From: Mastigias papua
Taxonomy: Eukaryota > Cnidaria > Scyphozoa > Rhizostomeae > Mastigiidae
Assembly: GCA_964019165.1 (NCBI GenBank)
Contig: OZ025284.1
Span: 2,077,521-2,141,520 of the forward strand
Reading direction: 5' to 3'
DNA length: 64,000 bases
Part shown: positions 9,599 to 18,627 of the stretch, piece after piece
Numbering within the stretch: the stretch's first letter is position 1
Layout: each line of letters begins with the position of its first letter
The notes under the pieces: model-generated
Seen by the model: the letters and a program-made list of their open reading frames with translations, nothing else
Database searches by the model: none
Told to the model about the DNA's origin: nothing
Translations under genes and position numbers: made by a program

Positions 9599-11002
9599 CT
9601 AACTAAGTTCATTTTCCTTCGTAGAGATATTTTGATAGTCATCCGTAGTTTCACCTTCGTCCTCTTTAGTATAATATATGTAGCACAGAATAGCAAGAGA
9701 TACACAAGATACGAATGACATGAGCAGTATACTAAAACCAACGTATATTTTGGCAGTTGCTATGAATAGTCCATTCGAAGCCACTGACATGATGAGCACA
9801 CCTAGAACGTGTACAAGGCCAGTTAAAGACAAGCTAGTTCCATGCTCGGCTGGAGAGACTAGCTTAGTGAGTTTTGATCGGACAGCTGCTATAATGAATG
9901 AGCTTGGAATAGCAAACAATGTTGATAAATATGCCATGAGCATTGTCCTCGACAAACTTAAAAATGTGTAATGTATGATCATGCATAAACCCCCCAAAAA
10001 CATGAGAGAGTAATCAGATGATGGGAAGTGTCGAACAACAACGAATGATAGGAACATGAGACCAAATCCACGACAACATTGATAAAGAGTGATGTATAGT
10101 CCGATTTCATCTGCTGTGAGGTTGAGTGGACTGTGCCTCAGGAATAGCACAATAAGAGATCGTTCTCCAGCATTCGTTGCTAACGTAAGAAAGGCAACGA
10201 AGAGTAGGAGGAAAATCATATTGTTTTTTGAATGCAAAAAGTGATTCTTTCCAAATGCTAGTAAATGATCCCACGCATCTTTCGTGTGTTTTTTGAAGCC
10301 ATTCCAAAAATCATACTTCTCTCCTTCTGCAGACTTCTCACTATCATCATCAGTTGGTGGAATAAGTACTATGGCATACAATAAGTTAACCATTAAAAGA
10401 GCGGTTGTAAAAAGGAATACAGTTGTGAACCCATAATATCGTTCAAGATAGTTTACTACTAAACCTCCAAGACCAAACCCAACGCGGACTAAAGCAATAA
10501 TAAAAGATAGCACCAATGTCCTATCTTCTGACCTTGAACTGGCTACACCATAGGCACAACAGAGTGTTACAAAACCAGGAATTTCACCGTAAATGCATGT
10601 TGCAAAATTGGCTAGTACGAGGAATCCAACATGAAGCTTGATAAAAATTGATGAACACAGATTGATAAGACTTGATACAAGACTGACGATTGCTGGTAAT
10701 AGAAGCATCTTTTTCTTTGAGGCGAGATCTGTCATAGCTCCAAGTGGTAGAGTTATGATCAATGCGGGAAAGAATCCAGCAAATTCTACCAAGGCATTCC
10801 ATGCAGCTGCCCTCTCGAAAACATAGTTTTCCATTGTCTTGAACTTGGGCTGTCCAAGCTGATTGCACACACTCTGATTCAATGCTGTTAAGCATATTTT
10901 AGATATTACCAACTGAGGTATAATGTAGAAATTTGCGCTTAATGCAACTATTTGAACAGTTGTAAATGGTATGACTACCCATTTTTTCGGAATGGCATGC
11001 AT
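9599..11002 (-). CDS. SLC46-like MFS transporter, copy 2
   Basis: A complete 467-residue protein. TM1 is about residues 9-31. An extracellular-type loop carries Cys37 and Cys46 flanking the NQS sequon (Asn42). TM2 is about 70-90, motif A is GAMTDLASKKK at 88-98, and TM3-6 span about 99-214. A hydrophilic central loop covers about 215-260, and TM7-12 run from about 262 to 444. A charged tail follows. TM7 ends with the family's GERxL block, and the 7-8 loop holds a second sequon (Asn294, NLT) not seen in the paralogues. Length and layout match SLC46 proteins; the motif-A Gly of many MFS members is Ser here. It is about equally distant from the two close gene pairs. An AATAAA overlaps the stop region on the minus strand. 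Substrate is unknown; solute import by proton coupling is inferred from family. Confidence 0.92.
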   Translation of the reverse strand: MHAIPKKWVVIPFTTVQIVALSANFYIIPQLVISKICLTALNQSVCNQLGQPKFKTMENYVFERAAAWNALVEFAGFFPALIITLPLGAMTDLASKKKMLLLPAIVSLVSSLINLCSSIFIKLHVGFLVLANFATCIYGEIPGFVTLCCAYGVASSRSEDRTLVLSFIIALVRVGFGLGGLVVNYLERYYGFTTVFLFTTALLMVNLLYAIVLIPPTDDDSEKSAEGEKYDFWNGFKKHTKDAWDHLLAFGKNHFLHSKNNMIFLLLFVAFLTLATNAGERSLIVLFLRHSPLNLTADEIGLYITLYQCCRGFGLMFLSFVVVRHFPSSDYSLMFLGGLCMIIHYTFLSLSRTMLMAYLSTLFAIPSSFIIAAVRSKLTKLVSPAEHGTSLSLTGLVHVLGVLIMSVASNGLFIATAKIYVGFSILLMSFVSCVSLAILCYIYYTKEDEGETTDDYQNISTKENELS

Positions 11003-11639
11003 TTCATTCGATAATCGCTTCTAAACTGTGGAATATATTCTAATTGGAAATGTCCTAACTCTTTCATGGTTAATCATGCGTCCTCGACAGCAGATGCCAT
11101 GCTTCTATTGAATTACATTGTTGTCATACAAAGTTCCTATTAGCACAAATATTTGTATAGACTGGGCCATCTACGGTGAGATGAGATTTCTACCATACTT
11201 TACCCTTTGAACAATTCTTTCTTGTATAAAAACACTATCCTCTGATGCCTTTAGTACATGTCATGTATAAACGCTGTAACTCGGAATGGTCTTCTGAATA
11301 TCTTTGGAGAATGTGCTCAAACCTAGTTTTGGAACCTAAGCACAGAGATACCTGAATGTCTGAAGCGATGCTTAACCAGTGAACACGATGAGGTTTTTCT
11401 CATGTAAATATGAGAGGAATTATGTGCCATTTAGCCGAGGTAGAACCGGCCCTGGGTTTTTACAAACAAGGGCTAAAAATAAATACCATTCAAATTATTT
11501 GGACATAGTCTGGTATGATGCACAGTATATCAGTATCTCTAAGCAAACTGATACTGTCAGGTCAAGGCTCACTTGCTACTGGTAACATGTAATCCAGTGC
11601 TACCTGTTTCATGGTCGGGTTGTTGGCGACTAAACCGAC
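11003..11639. other. Intergenic upstream of copy 2; nothing identified
   Basis: This should contain the promoter of the minus-strand transporter gene. Short ORFs here have no recognisable features. Confidence 0.5.
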
Positions 11640-12340
11640 TCCCCCATCCATCTCTGAGGCGTATAAGGAGAGTGACTTGACACCCTGCAGGATAATAAAC
11701 AAAACCTGTCAAAGGGTGGAAGAACTCCTTCGTGAGCCATCGGCCATCCTGCTAGGAGATGAAAACTCCAACGATAAACCCTAGGTCGGGCAGCGGAGTC
11801 AATAGTATTTGAAGTTGGCGAACGAGCCGATTAATGGGTCAACGGTGATTTTGAGAGAGTAGGAGGCAGGCCGGTAAATTTGGCTTTGACTTCTGCACCG
11901 CGATGGAGGAAGGCAACGGAAAACCACCTTCATTATCAGTTCCAAGGCATTCGCCAACACACTATGAATACAAAGAATAAGGTTAGCAACGACAAGGACG
12001 TAAACGGGACTTCTCTAAATGAGGGTATCGCGTCCGGCAGGGAGGGGGGGGGGTTGCAAGGCCTCTCACGTCGTCATCAAGCGAAATCCTTACAGTATGT
12101 CGAAAATTGGTGCTTGGAATGTTAGAAAATTAGCAAGATCGGTAAACTTGCAGAATGTTAAGAGGGAAATGGGAAGATACAAGATTGACACTTTAGGAAT
12201 GACAGAGGTAAGATGGAAAGAGCAAGGTGATTTTAGTAGTGGTGATTTTCGGATGATATAGTTAGGAGGAAAAGAGACGCAGCGTGGTGTAGCATTGTTA
12301 CTTGATAGACAGACCAGTCAAGCTGTAATGGAGGTTGATT
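11640..12340 (+). mobile_element. RTE-like LINE, 5' part only (3'-truncated)
   Basis: The 5' leader contains GGAAGGCAACGGAAAACCAC, nearly the same words as the leader of the other RTE element at about 18370-18390. The ORF then reads GAWNVRKL, LQNVKREMGRYKIDTLGMTE and VRWKEQG, the N-terminal part of the APE endonuclease, with a stop at 12259-12261 and resumption (GVALLLDRQTSQAV). The match stops near 12340, where sequence from the start of a transporter gene begins. LINEs are normally truncated at the 5' end, so losing everything downstream is unusual. Confidence 0.75.
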
Positions 12341-12372
12341 GCTGCATTCCACTTTTCCGGAATGATGTGCAT
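12335..12372 (-). pseudogene. Start-codon stub of an SLC46-like transporter gene
   Basis: On the minus strand from 12372 the sequence reads ATG and encodes MHIIPEKW, followed by a short Ala-Ala-Ile stretch, before it runs into the RTE fragment. All intact paralogues start M(x2-3)(I/T)(P/S)KKW(A/V)xxPF, and copy 2 starts MHAIPKKW. Flanking bases beyond the ATG (CATTTC..TCGATA-like) also resemble those upstream of copy 2. The rest of the gene is gone. The match is short, so the call is moderate. Confidence 0.55.
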
Positions 12373-13252
12373 TTCTTTGGATAGCGAACGTTGCGATAAT
12401 TTCATACTTTCTGTTACAAATTTGCCTATGTCTTTTCATGCTCAATCATGCGAACTTTGTCAGTGAATGAGTCTAGTCAAATGCACTGTTTGCATATAAA
12501 AACAGCAACACCCCACTCTTTCCATAGGCGACTGCTGCAAGGTTGTATCGTCTGGGGGTGCGTTGGTTCAACACCAACTGTAAATGCATGTGATTTAGAA
12601 GTTTTTCGGAAAGTCTGCATTTTGCAATACTTGTTCGATAATCTACATTGCCAACTGGTAGTCAAAGGTGTAGTTTTCAAGCCATTGTAGAAAGAAAAAT
12701 TCGAAGGTTTTCTGTTGGCCGGACCCAGCCAAGGGAGCCTTATTTTCTCGCTATCAAAGATAACCTGCCGCCCCAGGTGAAGTCACTGACGTTTGTAAAG
12801 GTGTATAAATTTGATCTGATTCAATGCTCCGAGGTAGCAAAGAAGAATTAACTTTAATATGGAGTTCTGTCGATATGAAGCCAATTTTGCTAAGGTATCT
12901 GTATTTAGAATGCATGTACAAGTCATGAATTTGAGTTAATAGCGACAACAATTACAAGCCCTGAGTAGATTAGATAATTGGTCAAGTAGGATATACATGG
13001 AGGCACGGGATACAGGTCAAGCAAGTTTGGCTCCTCGGATATAAGTGTGATATAAGTAATAAGTTACTCAAGTACTATCCAATCATGACCTAGGATCACA
13101 TAACCTAGGTATATATTTTCAGTTAAACCTGGGCATCAGGCTGAGATGGATTATTATTTAAAAGTTTTCTACCATTTACAATCCCTCTGATTTACAACTA
13201 CAAGTTCATTATAAAATTATTCTCATACAGGAATGCCTTCACAGCTTTCCAA
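12373..13252. other. Intergenic; no gene identified
   Basis: This probably includes the former 5' flank of the transporter stub. A GGTTCAACACC word near 12567 resembles a pol III B box, but no tRNA-like fold or A box accompanies it. Confidence 0.4.
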
Positions 13253-14656
13253 TTATCCTTCATTGTTCTCCTCTTTGGTTGACAATTTATCATAAGTATT
13301 TGTTGCTGTTGGTTCCGATTGTTTGGTACAAACAATGTAGCACAAAATAACGAGACACACCAGACATGAACCTGACATCAGGAGTATGCTTAATCCACTG
13401 TATACTTTGGCTGTTGCAGCAAACAATGCATTTGCTGCTTGCGACATAAGAAGATCACTCAACAAATTGATTATTCCAACATATGATAGAACAGCACCGT
13501 ACTCATCAGTCTCAACAAGTTTAGTTAGTTGTGACCTGACAGATGCAACCATTAGTACATGCCAAATAGACGGAACTGCCGACAGATAGAGCATAAGGGT
13601 TGTCTCAGAAAAACTGATAATGGTGTATGTAGCAACCATGCTTGCAGCTCCAATAATCATAAGTGTGTAATCAGATGGCGTGTAGCAACATCTGGATATG
13701 AATGCGAGGAGAATGAGGCCTAGTCCTTTGCCACTTTGTATTAGAGTGATGTAAATTCCCATTTGATATGATGTTAGGCTGAGTGGACGGTGTTTCAGAA
13801 AGAGGGTTATTAGGACTCGCTCTCCACCGAGAGATGCCAGATTAAAGAACGCAGCCATTAATAACAGAAGTATGGTATTGTCTTTAGAATACAACAGATA
13901 TTTCTTTGTAAATGATATTAGATGAATTAAAGTATACCTCAAATGCTCATTAAACTCAGCCCATATATTATATTGCTTCTTTTGTACTGATGAGTTGGTA
14001 CTGTCATTCAGATTTGGCATCAAGGCTATTACGTATAGCAAATTTATAATTAGGAGAATGACTGTGAAAAAAAATACAGTTGGGAATCCAAAATATTGCT
14101 GCAAGAAGTTCTCTACTAGACCTCCTGCACCGCTACCAAACTCACATGCAGCAACGACCATAGCTATTACTAATGTTCGGTCATGTGGACATGAACTTGC
14201 GGCGTATGTGCAAGCCAGAGCAATAGATCCAGGAATTTCGCCGAAAATGGAAGTCACGACACTGGCAAGTACGATGAAGCCAATATGAAGCTTGATGAAG
14301 ATCGATGAAAACAGATTCAGGAGACACGATACCAGGCTTACAATTGCCGGCAATAGAAGCATCTTCTTCTTTGAGACGAGATCTGTCATAGCTCCAAGTG
14401 GAAGAGTTAGGACCAGGGCAGGAAAGAATACAGCGAAATTTATTAGACTATTCCACTCCGCTGCTCTCTCAAAAACAATGTCCTCCTGTGCCTTAAATTT
14501 TAGCTGCCCAAGCTGGTCGCAAACACTTTGGTTGAAGGCTTTTAGGCATACTTTATATATTACTAACTCTGGCACAATGTAGATGTTTGAGCTTAATGCA
14601 ACTATTTGAAAGAAGGTGAACGGTACAGCAGCCCATTTCTTTGGTGTGAAGCACAT
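13253..14656 (-). CDS. SLC46-like MFS transporter, copy 3
   Basis: A complete 467-residue, single-exon protein beginning MCFTPKKWAAVPF. It has the TM1-2 loop with Cys-x8-Cys and the NQS sequon, motif A GAMTDLVSKKK, and a central hydrophilic loop with an extra sequon (NSS in DSTNSSVQ). It also has the conserved GGERxLITLFLKHRPL block at the end of TM7 and twelve hydrophobic segments. The short acidic/Asn-rich tail ends EENNEG. It shares tail features (CTKQ, YDKL) with the 48891/62603 pair more than with copies 1, 2 and 4. Inferred role: secondary-active importer at a membrane, substrate unknown. Confidence 0.92.
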   Translation of the reverse strand: MCFTPKKWAAVPFTFFQIVALSSNIYIVPELVIYKVCLKAFNQSVCDQLGQLKFKAQEDIVFERAAEWNSLINFAVFFPALVLTLPLGAMTDLVSKKKMLLLPAIVSLVSCLLNLFSSIFIKLHIGFIVLASVVTSIFGEIPGSIALACTYAASSCPHDRTLVIAMVVAACEFGSGAGGLVENFLQQYFGFPTVFFFTVILLIINLLYVIALMPNLNDSTNSSVQKKQYNIWAEFNEHLRYTLIHLISFTKKYLLYSKDNTILLLLMAAFFNLASLGGERVLITLFLKHRPLSLTSYQMGIYITLIQSGKGLGLILLAFISRCCYTPSDYTLMIIGAASMVATYTIISFSETTLMLYLSAVPSIWHVLMVASVRSQLTKLVETDEYGAVLSYVGIINLLSDLLMSQAANALFAATAKVYSGLSILLMSGSCLVCLVILCYIVCTKQSEPTATNTYDKLSTKEENNEG

Positions 14657-14900
14657 TTCGCTGAACGTTCGACCATAAACTTTATTTTATCTGTTATCAA
14701 AGAAATCGTGCAATCTCGTACGTGTTTGACCATACGTTGCTGACCGCAGTTGTGCATGGTATTATATATATTGATAACAAACAGAATTAGTTACACTCTA
14801 TAATGCCATCGCTTTGACTGCATTGTTATCTGTTATTGTTCTTGTGGAGCTCTTGTAAATCAGCAGCCGTAGCTATCGTTGAAGGCTAATGACTCGTTTT

Positions 14901-15065
14901 CTTTTAGTCATGAATTTAAATCTTGACATAAATCTGTTAGTCATGGATTTAAATCTTTACATAAATCTGTTAATCATGGATTTAAACCTTTACATAAATC
15001 TGTTAGTTATCGATTCAAATCTTTACATAAATCTGTTAGTCATGGACTTAAATCTTTACTACTTT
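14901..15065. repeat. 33-bp minisatellite, 5 units
   Basis: Five consecutive 33-bp units of the form (C)TGTTAGTCATGGATTTAAAT.. with few mismatches. Because 33 is a multiple of three, an ORF runs through it with an 11-residue repeat (MDLNLYINLLV). I regard that ORF as a by-product. Confidence 0.95.
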
Positions 15066-15068
15066 CAC

Positions 15069-15401
15069 ATAACTCCGTTTTCAGTGTGGTTCGTTTTTTC
15101 TCCCCAAAACGGAGCTGTTTAATCTACTCTGTTTTCAGAAAGATATCTATCAATTGGTGTTCACATTTGTCCTCAAAAAACGCATCTGCTTGACGGCTTC
15201 TTTTACACTGCCTCTTCTGGTAGCGTTTCCAAATTGCCCGTTTTTAGTGCTCAAAGTACAGTAACTTTTTTTGTTTAGCTCCGTCTTTATCATCATTTCA
15301 TTTTGATCCATTTTGTAGGTGGACTAATGTGGATGCAGAGGCAAAAACAGAGCTAAACAGATCCGTTGTTGTTCAAAAAGTGAATAGCGAAAACGGGGTA
15401 T
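15069..15401. mobile_element. MITE with imperfect terminal inverted repeats
   Basis: The left end ATAACTCCGTTTTC pairs with the right end (reverse complement ATACCCCGTTTTC). Inner inverted words ACGGAGCTGTTTA and TAAACAGATCCGT extend the match. No coding capacity is seen. Superfamily is not assignable and no clear target duplication was found. Confidence 0.55.
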
Positions 15402-16121
15402 AAGTTAATATTCAGGATATTGCTTTCATTTATATCTTTTTTGTGGCAAACATATCATACTTTTTTCTTTCCGATTTAAAATTTCAGATGTTGGAACACA
15501 AATGGGGCAATATAACCATTAATTCAACAAATCCTTGTATAATCTGTGTCTGAATATCTCTATATGTACACAGTTAGGAATTCCATGGCTTCGTTTTTCT
15601 AGAAAGCGCTATGATATGGTGATTGTATTTAAGAAATAGGATTGCATTAATGAGATAAGAGGTTTCATCAAGCAATTTTATTATTTTTAGCCCCCAACTT
15701 TGTGTACTTGTAGTCATCCCCCCCAACTTTTTATTTGGTGGTAGCGTGCCTGTATTAGCCTGCTGTCATGTTATTTATTTAAGTGAAAGAGACAATAAAC
15801 AAGGGTAATTAATGCCAGAAGCAATTCGATTTATTTTCTGTCCAAGTTACGATTTCTTTTTTCATTTTACCAGGGTATTAATTCACTAATAGCCACCTCC
15901 TTGCTACTGGAGTTCAGTTTGACGCTAAATCACCCATAACTGCGCCGCAGATGATTCTTGACAACTGCAGCTGCGATAAAGCCCGGAGTGGAGCGTATTC
16001 ATATGATCAGAAATGGAAATTGAATCTGATATCGTGTGAACAGGTAAAATTTTGGCATCACATTGGGGCATGAATTCGTTGCAAATCAATGAATGAATTC
16101 GGTATCGTATGAAAAGGGCCT
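15402..16121. other. Intergenic; nothing identified
   Basis: AT-rich sequence without a convincing ORF or repeat. Confidence 0.5.
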
Positions 16122-16124
16122 TAA

Positions 16125-16509
16125 GCTACGTTTACACCAGCAAAAGTGGATCGGATCTAAACTGGATTGGGCCTGACAGCTCCAGTTTTTGTACGGCTAG
16201 GCTTTGCGTTTACTCGAAGTTATGGTCACATAGTCTGCTTATTGACGCATGCGCATTATTGTCATGCATATCAGCCATAACGCAGAATCGTCAATCCACA
16301 CAAGTTACTGATCGGATCTTACAGTCTATACGACACAAATGCAGATTTGATCTAAACTAGACCTACCCTGAGAGAGATCCACAAGTAGCTCGAATAGCCG
16401 ACCAGAACTGGATCGGATCTACCAAATCTCATGTAAACGCAAGGCGGCCTATCCCAAGTAGATCAAATCCAGTATAGATCCGATCTAGTTTGGCTTGTGT
16501 AACCAGGAT
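16125..16509. mobile_element. MITE / fold-back element, about 385 bp
   Basis: The left end (GTTTACACCAGC.. GGATCGGATCTAAACTGGATT) is repeated inverted at the right end (..AGATCGGATCTATACTGGATT, read on the minus strand after TGGTTACACAAGCC). GATCGGATCT recurs internally. It is non-coding; an ORF at 16109-16360 is incidental. Confidence 0.65.
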
Positions 16510-17879
16510 ATTAGTGAGGCCTGCAAGACTTTTTGCTATATTAGAAGGCTTGCATGCGTCACGTTAAAACAACGGACAAAAATTCATCTGTTGTCCACTA
16601 CTGTCGTTTTCTCTATACAAGACTAAAACCTAACTTTCCAGGAAATGCTGTCTAGATAAAGGGTTTAGATAGAAAGCCATGGCAAACTTACCCATGTGAA
16701 CTTCTGCTTTCCAAGTAGTCTTAGAGCGTGAGGTTAAGGGGAGCTTGCATCACTCAAGCAAAAGACTTTCAAGGAAGCAACAGGCAGCATTTGAATAAAT
16801 ACCTACGAAAATCAGCGATGATGAGATTAGGACTAAAACAGAAAGTAAACAGGTTTGGCAAGTCTGAAAACTTTAAGAAATGTAAAAATACAACAGAATC
16901 TGGTTGCTCAGACGAATATAAAGGCAAATCAGAATTGCCAACTCTCGAGTGAACCTAGGTCCATAGATAATGATATGAAATTGCGTCTTGTCATGTTTTC
17001 AGGTTGTAATGCAAAAGAAGAAAACGTCTTGCTGATTGAGAATGACAAAGAGTGATACTATGCTTGACAAGAATTTTTACTCACATTCCTAGCCATTGTC
17101 GATGGTGGGATCCCCTCAGGGTGGGATCTATAACAGAGCGGCTTGGGGCCCTTAGGAATTTTTTGGGGACCTTTTCGATTTTACGTGTTTTTCCTAAATC
17201 TAGAAAAATTGACGAATATGGACTGTGATCAATAAGGAAGGAAAGAAGTAATCATTAGTGGCCTATAAATTGGGGGGCTCTATTATAATTCTTTACGCCC
17301 AAAACAACTCTTTCTCTGATTCTTGATGGAAACAGTTACAGTTGGTAAATGTGCACTAGAGGTCACAATTTTTAATTCAATATTGAAATGGAACAATATG
17401 TGCCTACACAGGGGAGACTTCCAAACAATCGTAAAGCAAAGAACGATTTCTAATTTCTGACTTATTGTTTCTGATAGATGTCATTTTCGAGTCCAGCTAT
17501 TGTGTCTTACTAGGTTCTATCCGAGTTCCAGATCCAAATTCAAGTAAATGTATTTTATTTACATCAATAACTGAAGACCTGTCATTTAAAACTTCTGAGG
17601 GCTCCTTTGGGGCTCAAAAGGTTGGGGTCTTAGGAGTTGTTCTAACCCCAACCCATGTCAGTTACACCAGTGTTGGAACCCTAGATTTATACAGTTACGT
17701 ATCCAAATATTTAGAGTTAAACGAGAAAATTCTAGTCACACTGGGGAACGCACAAATAGTCCAAAAATAACTGCCATTAAAAGGAATACCAGTTTGATAC
17801 AAAAAGTTTACTTTTTCCAAATATATTCATGGAATGTTATGGACTTCATCGAAATGTTTCCTACTAATTGACCTATCCT
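16510..17879. other. Intergenic; unassigned 101-codon ORF at 17465-17770
   Basis: The 17465-17770 plus-strand ORF shows no domain, signal peptide or repeat I recognise, and no paralogue occurs in this window. I leave it as an unsupported ORF. The rest has no identifiable feature. Confidence 0.4.
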
Positions 17880-17889
17880 CTTCTTCTCG

Positions 17890-18627
17890 TTTCGCCCCTC
17901 ACGGGGCCTGAGACTGACTCTGGGGTCAGTGTACCGCATATCAATTGTTTAAACGTGGTGATTGAGTCGGCTACACTCAATCCACTCTGTCACCCCAACA
18001 GTTACTTGGCAGAACTGCAGTTTGCTCCACTGAGCCTCTTGTTCACCACTGGGGCCTGATTGGACAGTTTGCCACAAGTCATCAACAACTGCCCCAATTC
18101 TGAATCTTTGCAAAATGACTTGCTATCACCTTAAGGTCTGTATGGTCTGGTGGTGCGTGTATTAAAATTACACAAGTACATAGCGAGTCAGCAGCTTCTC
18201 CCGGACAAGCCAACCCTGCCTTCCCGTGGTACAGACTGTTTTCACTGAAAGGGCTCTGGCTTTGGGCGAGTCTTCGGCCTCCTAACAATCAAACCGGAGT
18301 CCCGCTGCCTTGCCAGTTAGGTTCTTGAACCAAAGGCTAGGGGTGAGGACCCCGATAGAAACCTCCGGCAGAAGGCAACGGGAAACCACTGCTGTATTTC
18401 CCAAGAAAAATCATGGTCAAGTCACAAAAACTGATTAAGAGAAACAACGTAAAGGGAACCTATGGATACTCCAGAGAGTCCTCGTTCGGTAGGGAAAGCC
18501 ATGAGCCGCAGGTGGCACCCGACCGTCATCAAGCTACTGACGGTAACAAAAAGCTTAGGGTCATCAGAACAGGGACGTGGAATGTGAGAACAATGATGCA
18601 AAAGGGTAAGCTTATAAATGTTCAAGA
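17890..18627 (+). mobile_element. RTE-like LINE, 5' leader and first ORF part (element continues at 21491)
   Basis: GC-richer leader DNA precedes an ORF from 18413 ending in RTGTWNVRTMMQKGKLINVQ, the conserved start of RTE-type APE endonucleases. At about 18627 the frame runs into an unrelated LINE, and the continuation (NVKREMERLNIDILGLCETR) appears at about 21505. The leader shares GGCAACGGGAAACCACTGC-type words with the fragment at 11640. The 5' limit is uncertain. Confidence 0.75.

Noticed and set aside
12528..12590. Possible tRNA-like sequence with a B-box word
   Set aside because: No A box at the right distance and no cloverleaf.
13386..14582. Plus-strand ORFs opposite transporter copy 3 (similar ones opposite the other copies)
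   Set aside because: Antisense shadows that recur at the same place in each paralogue because the sense strand is conserved.
17465..17770. 101-codon ORF
   Set aside because: No feature, paralogue or splice context found; kept only as a note.
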